A stretch of 64,000 nt of DNA from positions 33,301,548-33,365,547 of the forward strand of contig NC_084789.1 in assembly GCF_028858725.1 (NCBI RefSeq), written 5' to 3'. This stretch comes from Colius striatus. Taxonomy: Eukaryota > Chordata > Aves > Coliiformes > Coliidae. Made by a program: the position numbers and the translations under genes. The notes under the pieces are model-generated. The model saw only the letters and a list, made by a program, of their open reading frames with translations. It ran no database searches and was not told the DNA's origin. Within the stretch, counting starts at the first letter, position 1. Each line of letters begins with the position of its first letter. Positions 50,412 to 64,000 of this stretch are shown one piece after another.

Positions 50412-50765
50412 GTCTCCACCCCTTATTCCATACCATTTATGTCATGCTCAGACAAACCATCTTAACAACCCATATACATTCTTGTATACTCTCATTAACC
50501 AGTACCCCCACTCTTCAACAGACAAACATCGTTCTTGTATTCCCTCTTGCATCTTGCATCAAACAAACAAACAACATTCTTATATCTTTCATCCTCTGTA
50601 GATGTTCACTGGAGCAGGCCATAACTTCTGTCTCATCCATCAAGATGGATATCCAGGCCAGGGGAAACAGTATGTTCAGTGTTGGGCACCAGGACCGGCT
50701 TGGTTTGTCCACTTGTCCGGTTTTCCTTGCAAAGTTCATGTACAACAGATAACTCACATAACAGG
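50412..50765 (-). other. 3' non-coding tail of ERV-L copy 4b
   Basis: This includes a polypurine tract next to the LTR and the same tail as copy 4a (32001-32339). No gene is seen. Confidence 0.55.
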
Positions 50766-53700
50766 TTATTTTTCCCCCAAGGTTAAGTCTCCTTGAGGTA
50801 CACATCGAGTTTCCCCATCCTTTCTCATCACCCACCAAGTACACCCAGGCCCTTGAGCAAAGACAATCCCACGAATGGGTTTGCCTTTTCCCATGGGAGG
50901 TGCAACCCATACTGCCTTCCCCAGCCATTTCCCTGGGTGCACTACAGGGACCTTATCTCCTCCCACAGTATGTAGTGGTTTTGTTTGGGTAGGACCAGGA
51001 CTGTTAGTTGAACCTCTGCTATTGACCAGCCAAGTGGCTTCTGCTAAATTTTTATCCCACTGCTTCCATGCCCCATTGCCCAGTGCTCTCAACATGGTCT
51101 TTAGTAACCCATTATATCTCTCAATCTTTCCAGAGGCTTGTGGGTGATAGGGGATGTGGTATATCCACTCAATGCCATGTTTCTTTGCCCAGGAGTTTAT
51201 GAGATTATTTCGAAAATGAGTTACATTATCTGACTCAATTCTTTCTGGAGTGCCGTGTAGCCACAAAAATTGACTTTCAAGACCCAAGACAGTATTTTGG
51301 GTGGTGGCATGGTTTACAAGGTATGTTTCCAACCAACCGGTAGTTGCTTCCACCATGGTGAGTATAGAACGCTTGCCTTGATGTGTTCGTGGTAGCGGTC
51401 CAACATAGTCAATTTGCCAGGCCTCACCATATTGAAAACCTAGCCATCGGCCTCCGTTCCAGGGGGACTTGATTCGTGTGGCTCGCTTGATTGCGGCACA
51501 CGTTTCACATTCGTGGGTCACCTGTGTAATGGTTTCCATGGTCAAGTCCACCCCTTGATCACGAGCCCATCTATATGTTGCATCTCTTCCCAGATGTCCT
51601 GATGTTTCATGGGCCCATCAAGCTATAAATAGCTCATCTTTACGCTCCCAGTCTAGGTCTACCTGAGCTGCTTCAATTTTGGCAGCTTTATCTACCTGTT
51701 GGTTGTTCCACTGTTCCTCATTGGCACGGCTTTTTGGCACGTGAGCATCTACATGACGTACCTTCAGAGTCATATTTTCCACCCGAGCAGCAATGTCTTG
51801 CCATAATGCAGCAGCCCAGATGGATTTACCCTTGCGCTGCCAGTTGGTCTTCTTCCATTGCTGTAGCCATCCCCATAGAGCATTAGCCACCATCCGGGAG
51901 TCAGTATAAAGAGAGTACTGGCCACTTCTCTCGTTCTGCAATCTTTAGAGCTAGTTGGATGGCTTTCACTTCAGCAAACTGTCTCGACTCACCTTCTCCT
52001 TCAGTGGCCTCAACAACTCGTCGCGTGGGACTCCACACAGCAGCTTTCCACTTACGATGATTTCCTACCACACGGCAGGATCCATCAGTAAACAAAGCAT
52101 AATGCCTCTCATCTTCTGATAGTTCATTATATGGTGGTGCCTCTTGGGCATGAGCTACTTCCTCAGGCAATGCTCCAAAATCTCTGCCTTCTGGCCAGTC
52201 CATGATTTCTTCCAGGATTCCTGGGCGATTAGATTTCCCTAGCCGAGATCGTTGTGTAATCAACGCCATCCACTTACTCCATGTAGCGCTGGTTGCATGA
52301 TGTATAGAAGGGGTTTTCCCTTTGAACATCCAGTGTAACACAGGCAGACGTGGTGCCAAGAGGAGATGAGCTTCTGTGCCAATGACTTCTGAAGCAGCTC
52401 GAAGTCCCTCATATGCTGCTAGTATTTCTTTTTTCAGTTGGGGTGTAGTGGGCTTCCGATCCTCGATATCCTCGGCTCCAAAATCCTAATGGTCGACCTC
52501 GGGTTTCTCCAGATGTTTTCTGCCAGAGGCTCCAGGTAAGACCATGCTCTCCAGCAGCAGTGTAGAGGACATTCTGCACATCTGATCCTGTACGGATGGG
52601 CCCAAGAGCGACTGCACGAGCTATTTCCTGTTTAATTTGTTGAAAAGCTTGTTGTTGCTCAAGGCCCCACTCAAAACAGTTCTTCTTTCTGGTTACTCTA
52701 AAGAGAGGGCTCACAAGCTGACTATAGCCTGGGATATGCATCCTCCAGCATCCCACAAGGCCCAGGAAAGCTTGTGTTTGTTTCTTATTAGTTGGTTGAG
52801 ACATAGTCGCTATTTTGTACACAACATCCACAGGCACATGCCGACACCCATCTTGCCATTTTATGCCCAAAAACTGTATCTCCTGTGCAGGTCCCTTTAC
52901 TTTGTTTCTTTTTACAGCAAAACCAGCTTTTAGGAGAATCTGTATTATTCTTTTCCCTTTCTCAAACACTTCTTCTGCCTTGTTGCCCCATACAATTATG
53001 TCATCAATGTACTGTAAATGTTCAGGGGCATCACCCATTTCCAGCACAGTTTGGATTAGACCATGACAAATAGTAGGACTATGTTTCCACCCCTGGACAA
53101 TCGATTCCAGGTATATTGGACATCTCTCCATGTGAAGGCAAATTGTGGCCTGCACTCTGCTGCCAATGGAATTGAGAAAAATGCATTAGAGACGTCAGTC
53201 GTAGCATACCACTTGGCTGCTTTTGACTCCAATTCATACTGGAGCTCTAACATGTCTGGTACAGCAGCACTCAGTGGTGGTGTCACTTCGTTCAGGCCAC
53301 GATAGTCTACTGTTAACCTCCACCCTCCATCAGATTTCTTCACAGGCCATATGGGACTATTAAACGGGGAATGAGTTTTGCTAATTAGTCCTTGAGCCTC
53401 CAGTTGATGAATCAACTCACGGATGGGAGTCAGGAAATCTCGGTTCGTGCGATATTGCCTCCGGTGCACCGTCCTGGTAGAAATTGGTACCTGTTGCTCT
53501 TGAACTTGCAGTAATCCCACAACAAAAGGGTCTTCTGAGAGGCCAGGTAAATTAGAGAGTTGTTTGATTTTCTCTGTATCTACAGTGGCTATACCAAAAG
53601 CCCATCGATACCCCTTGGGGTCTTTGAAGTACCCTCTCCTGAGGTAATCTATGCCAAGAATACAAGGGGCCTCTGGACCAGTCACAATGGGGTTTCTTTC

Positions 53701-53889
53701 CCATTTGTCCCCTGTTAAGCTCACTTCAGCCTCTAATACAGATAATTCTTCACATCCCCCTGTCACTCCAGAGATCCAGACAGAATCTGTGCCTCTATAC
53801 CTTGATGGCATCAATGTACACTGTGCCCCTGTGTCTACTAAGGCTTTATACCTTTGTGGGTTTGATGTGCCAGGCCATCGAACCCACAC
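50766..53889 (-). pseudogene. pol: Pol of ERV-L copy 4b, broken
   Basis: The same domain order as copy 4a is split into pieces: protease and RT N-terminus (53889-53056, D-T-G-A present), RT with Y-I-D-D (53155-52409), RNase H (52359-51901), RNase H end (51941-51618) and integrase (51551-50766). A short deletion near 53093 and a T insertion near 52430 shift the frame. A CGA-to-TGA change near 51625 stops just before the integrase zinc finger. Integrase catalytic residues are present, but 'SDNG' reads 'SDNV'. It is not functional. Confidence 0.88.
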
Positions 53890-53943
53890 AGTCCAGTAGA
53901 TTCGGTCATCCCTTTCCTCCTCCTGGCTGGAGGCAGGGACCCT

Positions 53944-55832
53944 CTATTTCTGTTCTTCATCAGAGTATTCGCTATCTGATCCTTCCAATTGTAGACCTGA
54001 AGTCTCCTCATTGGCATCGAATGAAGTAGTTGCAGTTCTTCTATGTCTTGGAGATTGTTGATTGTCCTCTTTTGTTTTGGCAGTTACTATGCTGACAGCC
54101 CTCTTGGGTGGTCCTTTTCTAACAGCTGTCTTCCCCCTTAGTTCACGTACACGTGTTTCCAGCTTAAAAGTGGGTTCACCATCCCACTTCCTCATATCCT
54201 CTCCTTGGCCACGCAAAAAGAGCCAGAGTTCATTTCGCGGTGTACTCCTGCGTCTGGGACTTCCTTTTCACCTGGTCGGGACAGTGGATGACCGAATTCT
54301 TGAGGCAGTTCTGACAGTCAGACCATCATCCCACACTGATGAGGAGGTGCAGAGGCTCTCTTCATAGTTCTGTAACCAAGAAGATACCCTCTCCACTGTT
54401 GGTATATCCATGTCTGGATGATACACCATTGCCAAGATATTCGAATATGTAGCTGGGGCACTCTGAATCACTTTTCTCAACATGGCCTGTGTACACTGGA
54501 CATCGTCTGGATCTGTGGAGGCCTCGGCATTATTTAGATCACCATAGATGACTTCCAACACAGCTAATTCCCTTAGATATTGGATCCCTTCATCAGCTCT
54601 AGTCCACTTTCCTCGGGCATTTACAAGGTCTTCCTTGAATGGGTATCTTGCCCTTAGACTTGAGAGGAGCCGTTTCCAGAGACTACAAATTGAGGTCTTC
54701 TTTCCAATGCCTCTATCAATTCCCCAGTCCCTAGCAAGAGATCATAGCTGTTGGGCTTCTCTGCCTTCCAATTGCTGACTGTCAGCCCCATTATCCCAAC
54801 ATCGGAGCAGCCAGGCACCAATCCGCTCACCTGGCTGGCGACTGTAATCTTTTCGCATATCTCTAAGTTCAGTTGAGGTGAGGGACCGAGTAGTTTCCAT
54901 TTCCTTTTAGATTTCTTTCACTCCTTCTCCTGATCTCCTTACCGAAGGACCAATTTCTTCTTCTAGCCTTTCCTCTTCCTCCTCTTCTGCCCTTACTAAT
55001 CGATGACATGGACTTGACCTCCTTATCCACTGCTTCTTTTTCACTACTGGGGCAACCACTGTGGTTGTCGTTTGATTCCCTGACTCAACCATGGTAGTCT
55101 CAGATACCGTTTGAATTTCCACTTCAATCATAGTTCTCTGAGAGGACTGGAATGCAGCTCGGTAGGCAGAGGTTAGACCCCAGTATAGTGCTTGAACCTG
55201 ATGGGCCTCATTAGGGTAGGTAAGACACCCTTCTATCAGGTGGCATGACAGTAAAGCAGGGTTTTTTATCTGTTCAGATATAAAATCCCAGGTTACAGGA
55301 GGTGATAACCATCCTAGGAATTTGCCCAAATTCATCCACACACCCTGCCACCCAGGGACTGGCCGCTTCAGGGGGCATTTTAACATGTTTCCATCGCAAA
55401 TTTGTCCTCTTTGATACTCAGATGAGTCCAGATTCCACAAAATATGTCATATACCAACCATGTTAATTAGTAATATTAAAACTCTCATATAAGGGTGACT
55501 AAGGACCTGGGAAGTCTGTATAACAAAATTGTCTAGATCGTCCGAGCTGAGGGGAAAGAGGTGCTTTGCCCCATGGCCTCCAGAAGATAGCTCGCACAGC
55601 ACAGTAAATCCATCAGTAACAGAATGAGACTTGCTATTATTATTTAGGTCATCATGTTCCCAGGCCCTTTCATCCTTTTCACAAAATCATATAGCCAGTT
55701 TAGCAAAGCTATTAAGGTTAAAGCACAGCACAGAGTCAATGTTAGTAGCATCGTGTTCCCAAACATTAGAAAGTGTAAGATAAGCTGCATAACAGCAAGG
55801 CTATGTGACCAGCACAGGAACTTTGCACTCAT
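53944..55832 (-). pseudogene. gag: Gag of ERV-L copy 4b, broken
   Basis: Pieces at 55832-55644 (N-terminal hydrophobic segments, then a stop after 'GPGNMM'), 55440-54907 (middle), 54561-54268 (capsid-like) and 54216-53944 (basic C-terminus ending in the acidic tail). The second SQRT repeat of copy 4a is absent. Stops arise from several point changes (for example TAG at 54907). The terminal TAG before pol is in the same phase as in copy 4a. Confidence 0.85.
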
Positions 55833-55880
55833 TGGCTTACTGTAATTGCAATGCAGTTAATGTAAAACTGCTATTATCTC

Positions 55881-55898
55881 GCCCCACGTTGGGCGCCA
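55881..55898 (-). other. Primer binding site, tRNA-Lys1,2 type (copy 4b)
   Basis: Identical 18 bases to copy 4a on the minus strand. Confidence 0.85.
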
Positions 55899-55906
55899 AA
55901 AAGGGC

Positions 55907-56462
55907 TGTGGTAGTTTGAGTCTGGCTGGATGCCAGGTGCCCACCACACCGCTTTATCCCCCACCTCCTCAGCAAGCCAGGGAAGGGGAGAAAATAAGAT
56001 GGGAGTCTCGTGGGTTGAGATAAAAGCAGTTTAATAAATAAGCAGCAAAGCCGCACGCGCGGGAAGCAAAGCTAAAGCAGATAAAACTGTTACTCTCTAC
56101 TTCCCATCAGAAGCGATATCCGACCACCTCCCGAGAAGCAGGGCTTCAGTACGCGTAGCGGTTGCTTTTGGAAGGCCAGAAATGAATCTCGCCTCCCCTT
56201 CCTGCTCCTCTCCCCCAGTTTATATTACTGAGCTGACGTCATATGGTATGGAATATCTCCTTGGTCAGCCTGGGTCAACTGTCCTGGCCATAGTCGCTCC
56301 CAAGATCATGCCCATCCACAGCTATTGGTGAAGGTGGGGGAAGGAATGCTGGAGGGACAGCCCTGATGCTGTGTGAGCAGTAGTCATAATATTGATATCA
56401 ACAGTAAGCACAGCACTGCAGGAGCTGCTGTGGAAAATCACTACCATCCCAGACCCACTACA
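55907..56462 (-). repeat. ERV-L 5' LTR (copy 4b)
   Basis: 556 bp, full length, with TG...CA ends. Confidence 0.9.
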
Positions 56463-58549
<2,087 letters not shown>

Positions 58550-59035
58550 GCTGGACCCAGCAGCCCTCACTGCATCTCCTGTTGGAGCTGTTCCCAGTTT
58601 GGCCCGAGCGCACTCCCACTTTTGCTTTGATCTTTTTTGTGGCGTAGGTAGAGTCTGCTTCCTTCTGAAAGGCTTGAGTGGGAATTAAATGATCGTTTGG
58701 TGTGTTACATGGTCTGCCCGGGTTTTCTTTTGCCTTTGGTTTTTCTCTTTCTGCCGCTGCTCTTTCAAAGTGGGACAGAGAGCAGCCGAAAGGAGGTTGT
58801 AGCCAGGTGGGGGTCGATCTCTTCTCTCCAGTAAGGAATGACAGGGCAAGTTGCATCAAGTTGCAGCAGGGGAGGTTTAGATCGGAGATGAGGAAGAATT
58901 GTCAGGGACACGGGGACACAGTAAGAGTTCACTGGGGTGGGTTTCACCCAGTATCTATTAGGAAGAAGCCCAGTGGTTTTGGGAGAGCCACTCTGGACAC
59001 TTTGCATCACCACGGGCTTGCAGGAGGGCCTGTAC
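58550..59035 (+). other. TEKT3 3' flank
   Basis: This includes the 3' untranslated region and ATTAAA (58684-58689). Beyond about 58710 it is unique sequence with no recognised gene. Confidence 0.5.
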
Positions 59036-59325
59036 GCTCATAGAATCGTAGAACTGTAGGGGTTGGAAGGGACCTCTCGAGACCATCTAGTCCAACCCCC
59101 CTGCCAAAACACGTCCACCTAGATCAGGTCACAGGAACGCGTCCAGGCGGGTTTGGAAGTCCTCCCAGGGAAGGAGCCTCCACACCCTCCCTGGGCAGCC
59201 TGTGCCAGTGCTCCCTCACTTCAACTGTAACACAAGGTTTTTCTTGTGTTTAAATGGGATCTTTTGTGTTCCAGCTTCATCCCATTGCCCCTTGTCCTGT
59301 CACCAGGTACAACAGAAAAAAACTA
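59036..59325 (-). mobile_element. CR1 LINE 3' end fragment
   Basis: On the plus strand CATAGAATCGTAGAACTG begins the complement of a CR1 3' end (TTCTACGATTCTATG). It continues through GGTTGGAAGGGACCTCT, TCCAACCCCCCTGCC and GGGCAGCCTGTGCCAGTG, to CCCCTTGTCCTGTCACC. CR1 is the dominant LINE of birds, which supports the host call. It is 5'-truncated as usual. Confidence 0.93.
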
Positions 59326-61330
59326 TGGACTATAGCACTTGGTTTTATTCCACCACTGCCCATAGAATTTGTCACCCTGGAGTCATAATTTTTGAAAGGT
59401 TCCTGTCTTGATGACTAAGCTGGGCTGTCTCCCAGAACACATAAGTTAATTTGGAAATGGCCACCACTGTTGGTACTTTGCAGAATTAATTGTTCCTTAG
59501 ACTTTCAGGGAAATCGGAAACAGCGTTGTTGGGAGCCTATGGGCAGAAGTCCCACCTGGCCGTGAATTCAGCTTCTCACCTGCTGTTTCAGTGCATCCTG
59601 AATTCTGCAGAGGCTGTTCACGCTGTCTGCGGACACCCAGGTACTGATCACCTGGGCAGCCAGAGTTGAACTAGCAGTTCTAAGAAAGACCTTGAGATTT
59701 TGAAAGAAAGATGTTCAAAAGAAAGTCAAGTTGGCATGGAATTACCCGATTCCAGCAATTATTTACTGAAGCACAACTTCTCTGCGAGATCTAGGTACAG
59801 GGCACGTAACTCCCATTCTAGGACCAGTAACTTTCATAAATTGCCAACTCACAAAAATTTCTCTGCCCCTGATGCGCTTGCGGACTTTGATTTGTGAGAT
59901 TTTTGAGATATCCTGAATTAGTTGCTGGGACTTATCTTTATTCATTATACAAAACCACTGGACTGGAACCTACTCAGAATTCTCCACCTGTCTGTAGGCA
60001 GTGTAAAAATCTATTTTGATGGCCTTGTTCATCGTGGTGAGAAATTCCAGTGCCCAATGCAGTCTAATTGCTCCCTCACAGAGAGAGCAACTCCATCTCC
60101 TTGAGAAGGGGAGAGTGAGGAGAGGCCGGGAGCAGGTTGCCCATTCCTGCATCCAGCCGCCCTCTCAGCTGCCGGGACTGGCCCACGCAGAATGAGGTCA
60201 CAGAGCCCCCTGCGCCCCTGGCAACGCTCCCTGGGCCTGTGTCCCCGTGTCCCTGACAGGGCCACATTGGCCGTGGGGCCACTGAGCCGACAGCACACGG
60301 TGAGCAGCAGCTCCCAGGCACCGCCAGCCCCCCGGGCTGAGCCAGGCTGGGAGCAGCAGGGACGGGACGGGTTCGGGGAAGGACATGTCCCTGCAACACG
60401 GCAGCTGCCTGCAACTGCCACAGGGACTTTCTGTGCCAGGGGCTGACACCTGTACCCACACAAGAGCTTCATGCCCAGCTCAGCAGACCCTCCTGGTCGT
60501 TTGCCCTCAGCTGGGGTGTGTTGGGTACATTTGGTGGCCCTCTGCTCAGAAGGGGCTGAGAACCTCCACCTGGAAAGAGAAAGAGCCCCCAGAGTGCCAT
60601 AGGCAGCTCTCAGGAGCTCAATCTTCCTGTGTGGTCTTTCCTCCCAGGGTTACTGCAAGGCTGCTGTTTACAAGACGCTCTGACAAGGCTGTGGGATCTC
60701 TCCCTTCCAAGCATGTTCCCTTGGCGTCAGGTGAGCCACAGACCGGTTTTCTTCCTTTGAGATCAAGAGATGGCTGTTCTGGGGGAGGAGGGGGTGGGTT
60801 GGTCACCTGTGGGCCCCGTCCTGCAAAGCTCAGCTCCCCTGCAGAGTCCTCAGCCCAGCATTTCATGCTGTGAAGACAGAGAGGATGAGGATGGAGTCCC
60901 TGGCCCACAGCTGGCGCTGAGCTGGGAGCGGCTGTGTCTTCACAGCCCTCGGGGCTGGCAATGGAGCTTTTCAAGTGAAAATGATCCCTGGAGGCCTCTG
61001 AGGTCAGCAGATACGCCAGCCAAAAGAAAGAGATGGGCAGTGGAGGAAGGGCAAGTGCACTTGCCCTGGACTGACAGATTGAAGGAAGATGAAGGCCCAG
61101 TGTCAGCCCTTCTCCTCAGCAGCCGTGGTTTGCTCCTCCGACCTGGTGCTGGATCCCAGCCCCACAGTCCAACCCTGACTTAGGCAAACGCTTGGGGAGG
61201 GATTTCTTTTCAAGGGCTTTAGCACAGGCCACGTGTGGGTGCCGTGTGCGTCGCCGTTTGTGCTCTCAGCTGTTGCTGTCAGGCAAGTGCAGGAGCTGAC
61301 TGAGGGAAGTTGTCTTCTCCCGTCTCCTCT
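59326..61330. other. Unique sequence between CR1 and TEKT3 first coding exon
   Basis: No gene is recognised. A 50-bp piece at about 59600-59648 has AG/GT borders but no confident frame. 60130-60460 is GC-rich and could be promoter or 5' untranslated region of TEKT3. Small frames on both strands here lack codon or domain support. Confidence 0.4.
60212..60225 (+). promoter_or_regulatory. Possible RFX X-box
   Basis: GCGCCCCTGGCAAC matches the X-box consensus at about 10 of 14 positions, including the GGCAAC half. RFX factors drive cilium genes such as tektins. The position, 1.1 kb before the coding start in a GC-rich stretch, is plausible but unproven. Confidence 0.25.
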
Positions 61331-63246
<1,916 letters not shown>

Positions 63247-63848
63247 CCAATCCCACTCACTTGGACTGCTCATGTCCCATTGAAAATATATATGCTATCG
63301 CTTAAGTTATACCACTGCATATGGGAGCTACAAGAAAGTAGGAAGGCAGACCCAACCTACAGTAGTAAGTAGGTCCCCATGTAGTCTATCAGCCAGCACT
63401 GTTTGACATTTGCAGTTTCTTTCCTGTGGGAGCTATCTCCAATCCCACTCACTCGGACCGCTCAGCTCCTATTTAAAAAAATATATGCTGTCACTTTAGT
63501 TATACCACTGAGTATGGGAGGTACATGAAAACAGGAAGACAGACCCCAGCACAGTTTTAAGTAGGTCCCCATGTAGTCTATCAGCGAGCACCGTGTCACA
63601 TTTGCAGCTGCTTTCCTGTGGGAGCTATATCCAATCCCACTCACTTGGACTATTCAACTCCCACTGAAAAAATAATGACTATCGGTAGAAGTTATACCAC
63701 TGCGTATGGGAGCTACAAGAAAGCAGGAAGGCAGACCCCACCTATAGTACTAAATAAGTCCCCATGTGGTCTATCAGCCAGCATTGTGTCACATTTTCAG
63801 TTGCTTTCCTGTGGGAGCTATCTCCAATCCCACTTACTTGGACTGCTT
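63247..63848 (+). repeat. 191-bp satellite block S11
   Basis: About three monomers, beginning CCAATCCCACTC directly after the TEKT3 exon start and ending GGACTGCTTAG before the LTR remnant. Confidence 0.93.
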
Positions 63849-64000
63849 AGGTTTTCAGGCTTCGAGCCTGGTTTCAGGCTTTCAGTCTGGGTTTTTCAGA
63901 TTTTGAGTCTGGTCCATTTTTCAGGCTTCGAGCCTTGTTTCAGGATTCGAGTCTAGTTTTCACACTTTAAGTCTGATTTTTTCAGGCCAAGAGACAAAAA
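63849..64000 (+). repeat. Family-1 LTR U5 fragment at window end
   Basis: About six degenerate hairpin units (CAGGCTTCGAGCCTG first, then CAGATTTTGAGTCTG and others) followed by AGGCCAAGAGACAAAAA, the same end as 9229-9250. U3 and R are missing, so the left edge is truncated. The element may continue beyond the window. Confidence 0.8.

Larger units (their letters stand above)
50061..56462 (-). mobile_element. ERV-L-like provirus copy 4b, degraded
   Basis: 5' LTR 56462-55907, primer site 55898-55881, broken gag (55832-53944), broken pol (53889-50766) and 3' LTR 50411-50061 with a 200-bp internal deletion. It is flanked by a 5-bp target-site duplication, GGGAG (50056-50060 and 56463-56467), inside one satellite monomer. 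It is older or more damaged than copy 4a. Confidence 0.93.

Noticed and set aside
60029..60472. Several overlapping frames of 80-150 codons on both strands in GC-rich DNA before TEKT3
   Set aside because: GC-rich sequence lacks stops by composition. Frames overlap in conflicting phases and no domain is visible.

Overview
The window is bird nuclear DNA from a repeat-rich, probably heterochromatic region. It holds no bacterial-type operons, tRNA, rRNA or CRISPR. The bird call rests on the 3' end of a CR1 LINE (59036-59325), alpharetrovirus-type env genes, and exons of tektin-3 (TEKT3), a sperm and cilium protein gene. A sex-limited or pericentromeric location, such as the W chromosome, would fit but is inference.

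About 18 kb (roughly 29%) is one tandem satellite with a monomer of about 191 bp, in eleven blocks: 3200-4604, 8091-8588, 14456-15034, 17632-18636 (the only inverted block), 22470-27976, 38114-41059, 41638-43359, 47365-47911, 48444-50060, 56463-58408 and 63247-63848. Most of the space between blocks is endogenous retrovirus (ERV) sequence from four families. Family 1 has an LTR starting TGTGGAGAAA, a tRNA-Lys3-type primer site, beta-like gag, a CpG-rich segment where pol should be, and alpharetrovirus-like env. Its copies are 1-3199 (-), 8589-about 11230 (+), a solo LTR at 47912-48443 (-) and an LTR end at 63849-64000. Family 2 has an LTR starting TGTGGAGACT, a tRNA-Trp-type primer site, gag, dUTPase-protease, pol and alpharetrovirus-like env, split over 4605-8090, 12045-14455, 27977-31430 and 41060-41638 (-). 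Family 3 is gammaretrovirus-like with a tRNA-His-type primer site, at 15035-17631, 18637-22469 and 43360-47364. Family 4 is ERV-L-like (class III) with a tRNA-Lys1,2-type primer site, at 31431-38113 and 50061-56462, both (-).

Nearly everything viral is broken by stops, frameshifts or deletions. The exception is the ERV-L copy at 31431-38113. Its two LTRs differ at only a few sites, and its gag and pol frames are open, in the same phase, and separated by a single TAG that is conserved in the second copy. This suggests readthrough expression and recent activity.

The only host gene is TEKT3, and it lies inside out. Its last coding exon (58409-58549) comes before its first coding exons (61355-63160). 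Both outer edges are cut by satellite, which is what two neighbouring partial copies of a tandemly duplicated TEKT3 unit would look like. The 5' copy has two frameshifts.

The main structural signals are: an array of covarying hairpins in the family-1 LTR that changes in number by a 64-bp unit; element/satellite junctions clustered at one point of the satellite monomer; several reverse-transcriptase fragments that begin or end at the same active-site motif; and broken ERV copies sharing lesions or edges, which suggests that ERVs and satellite were copied together.
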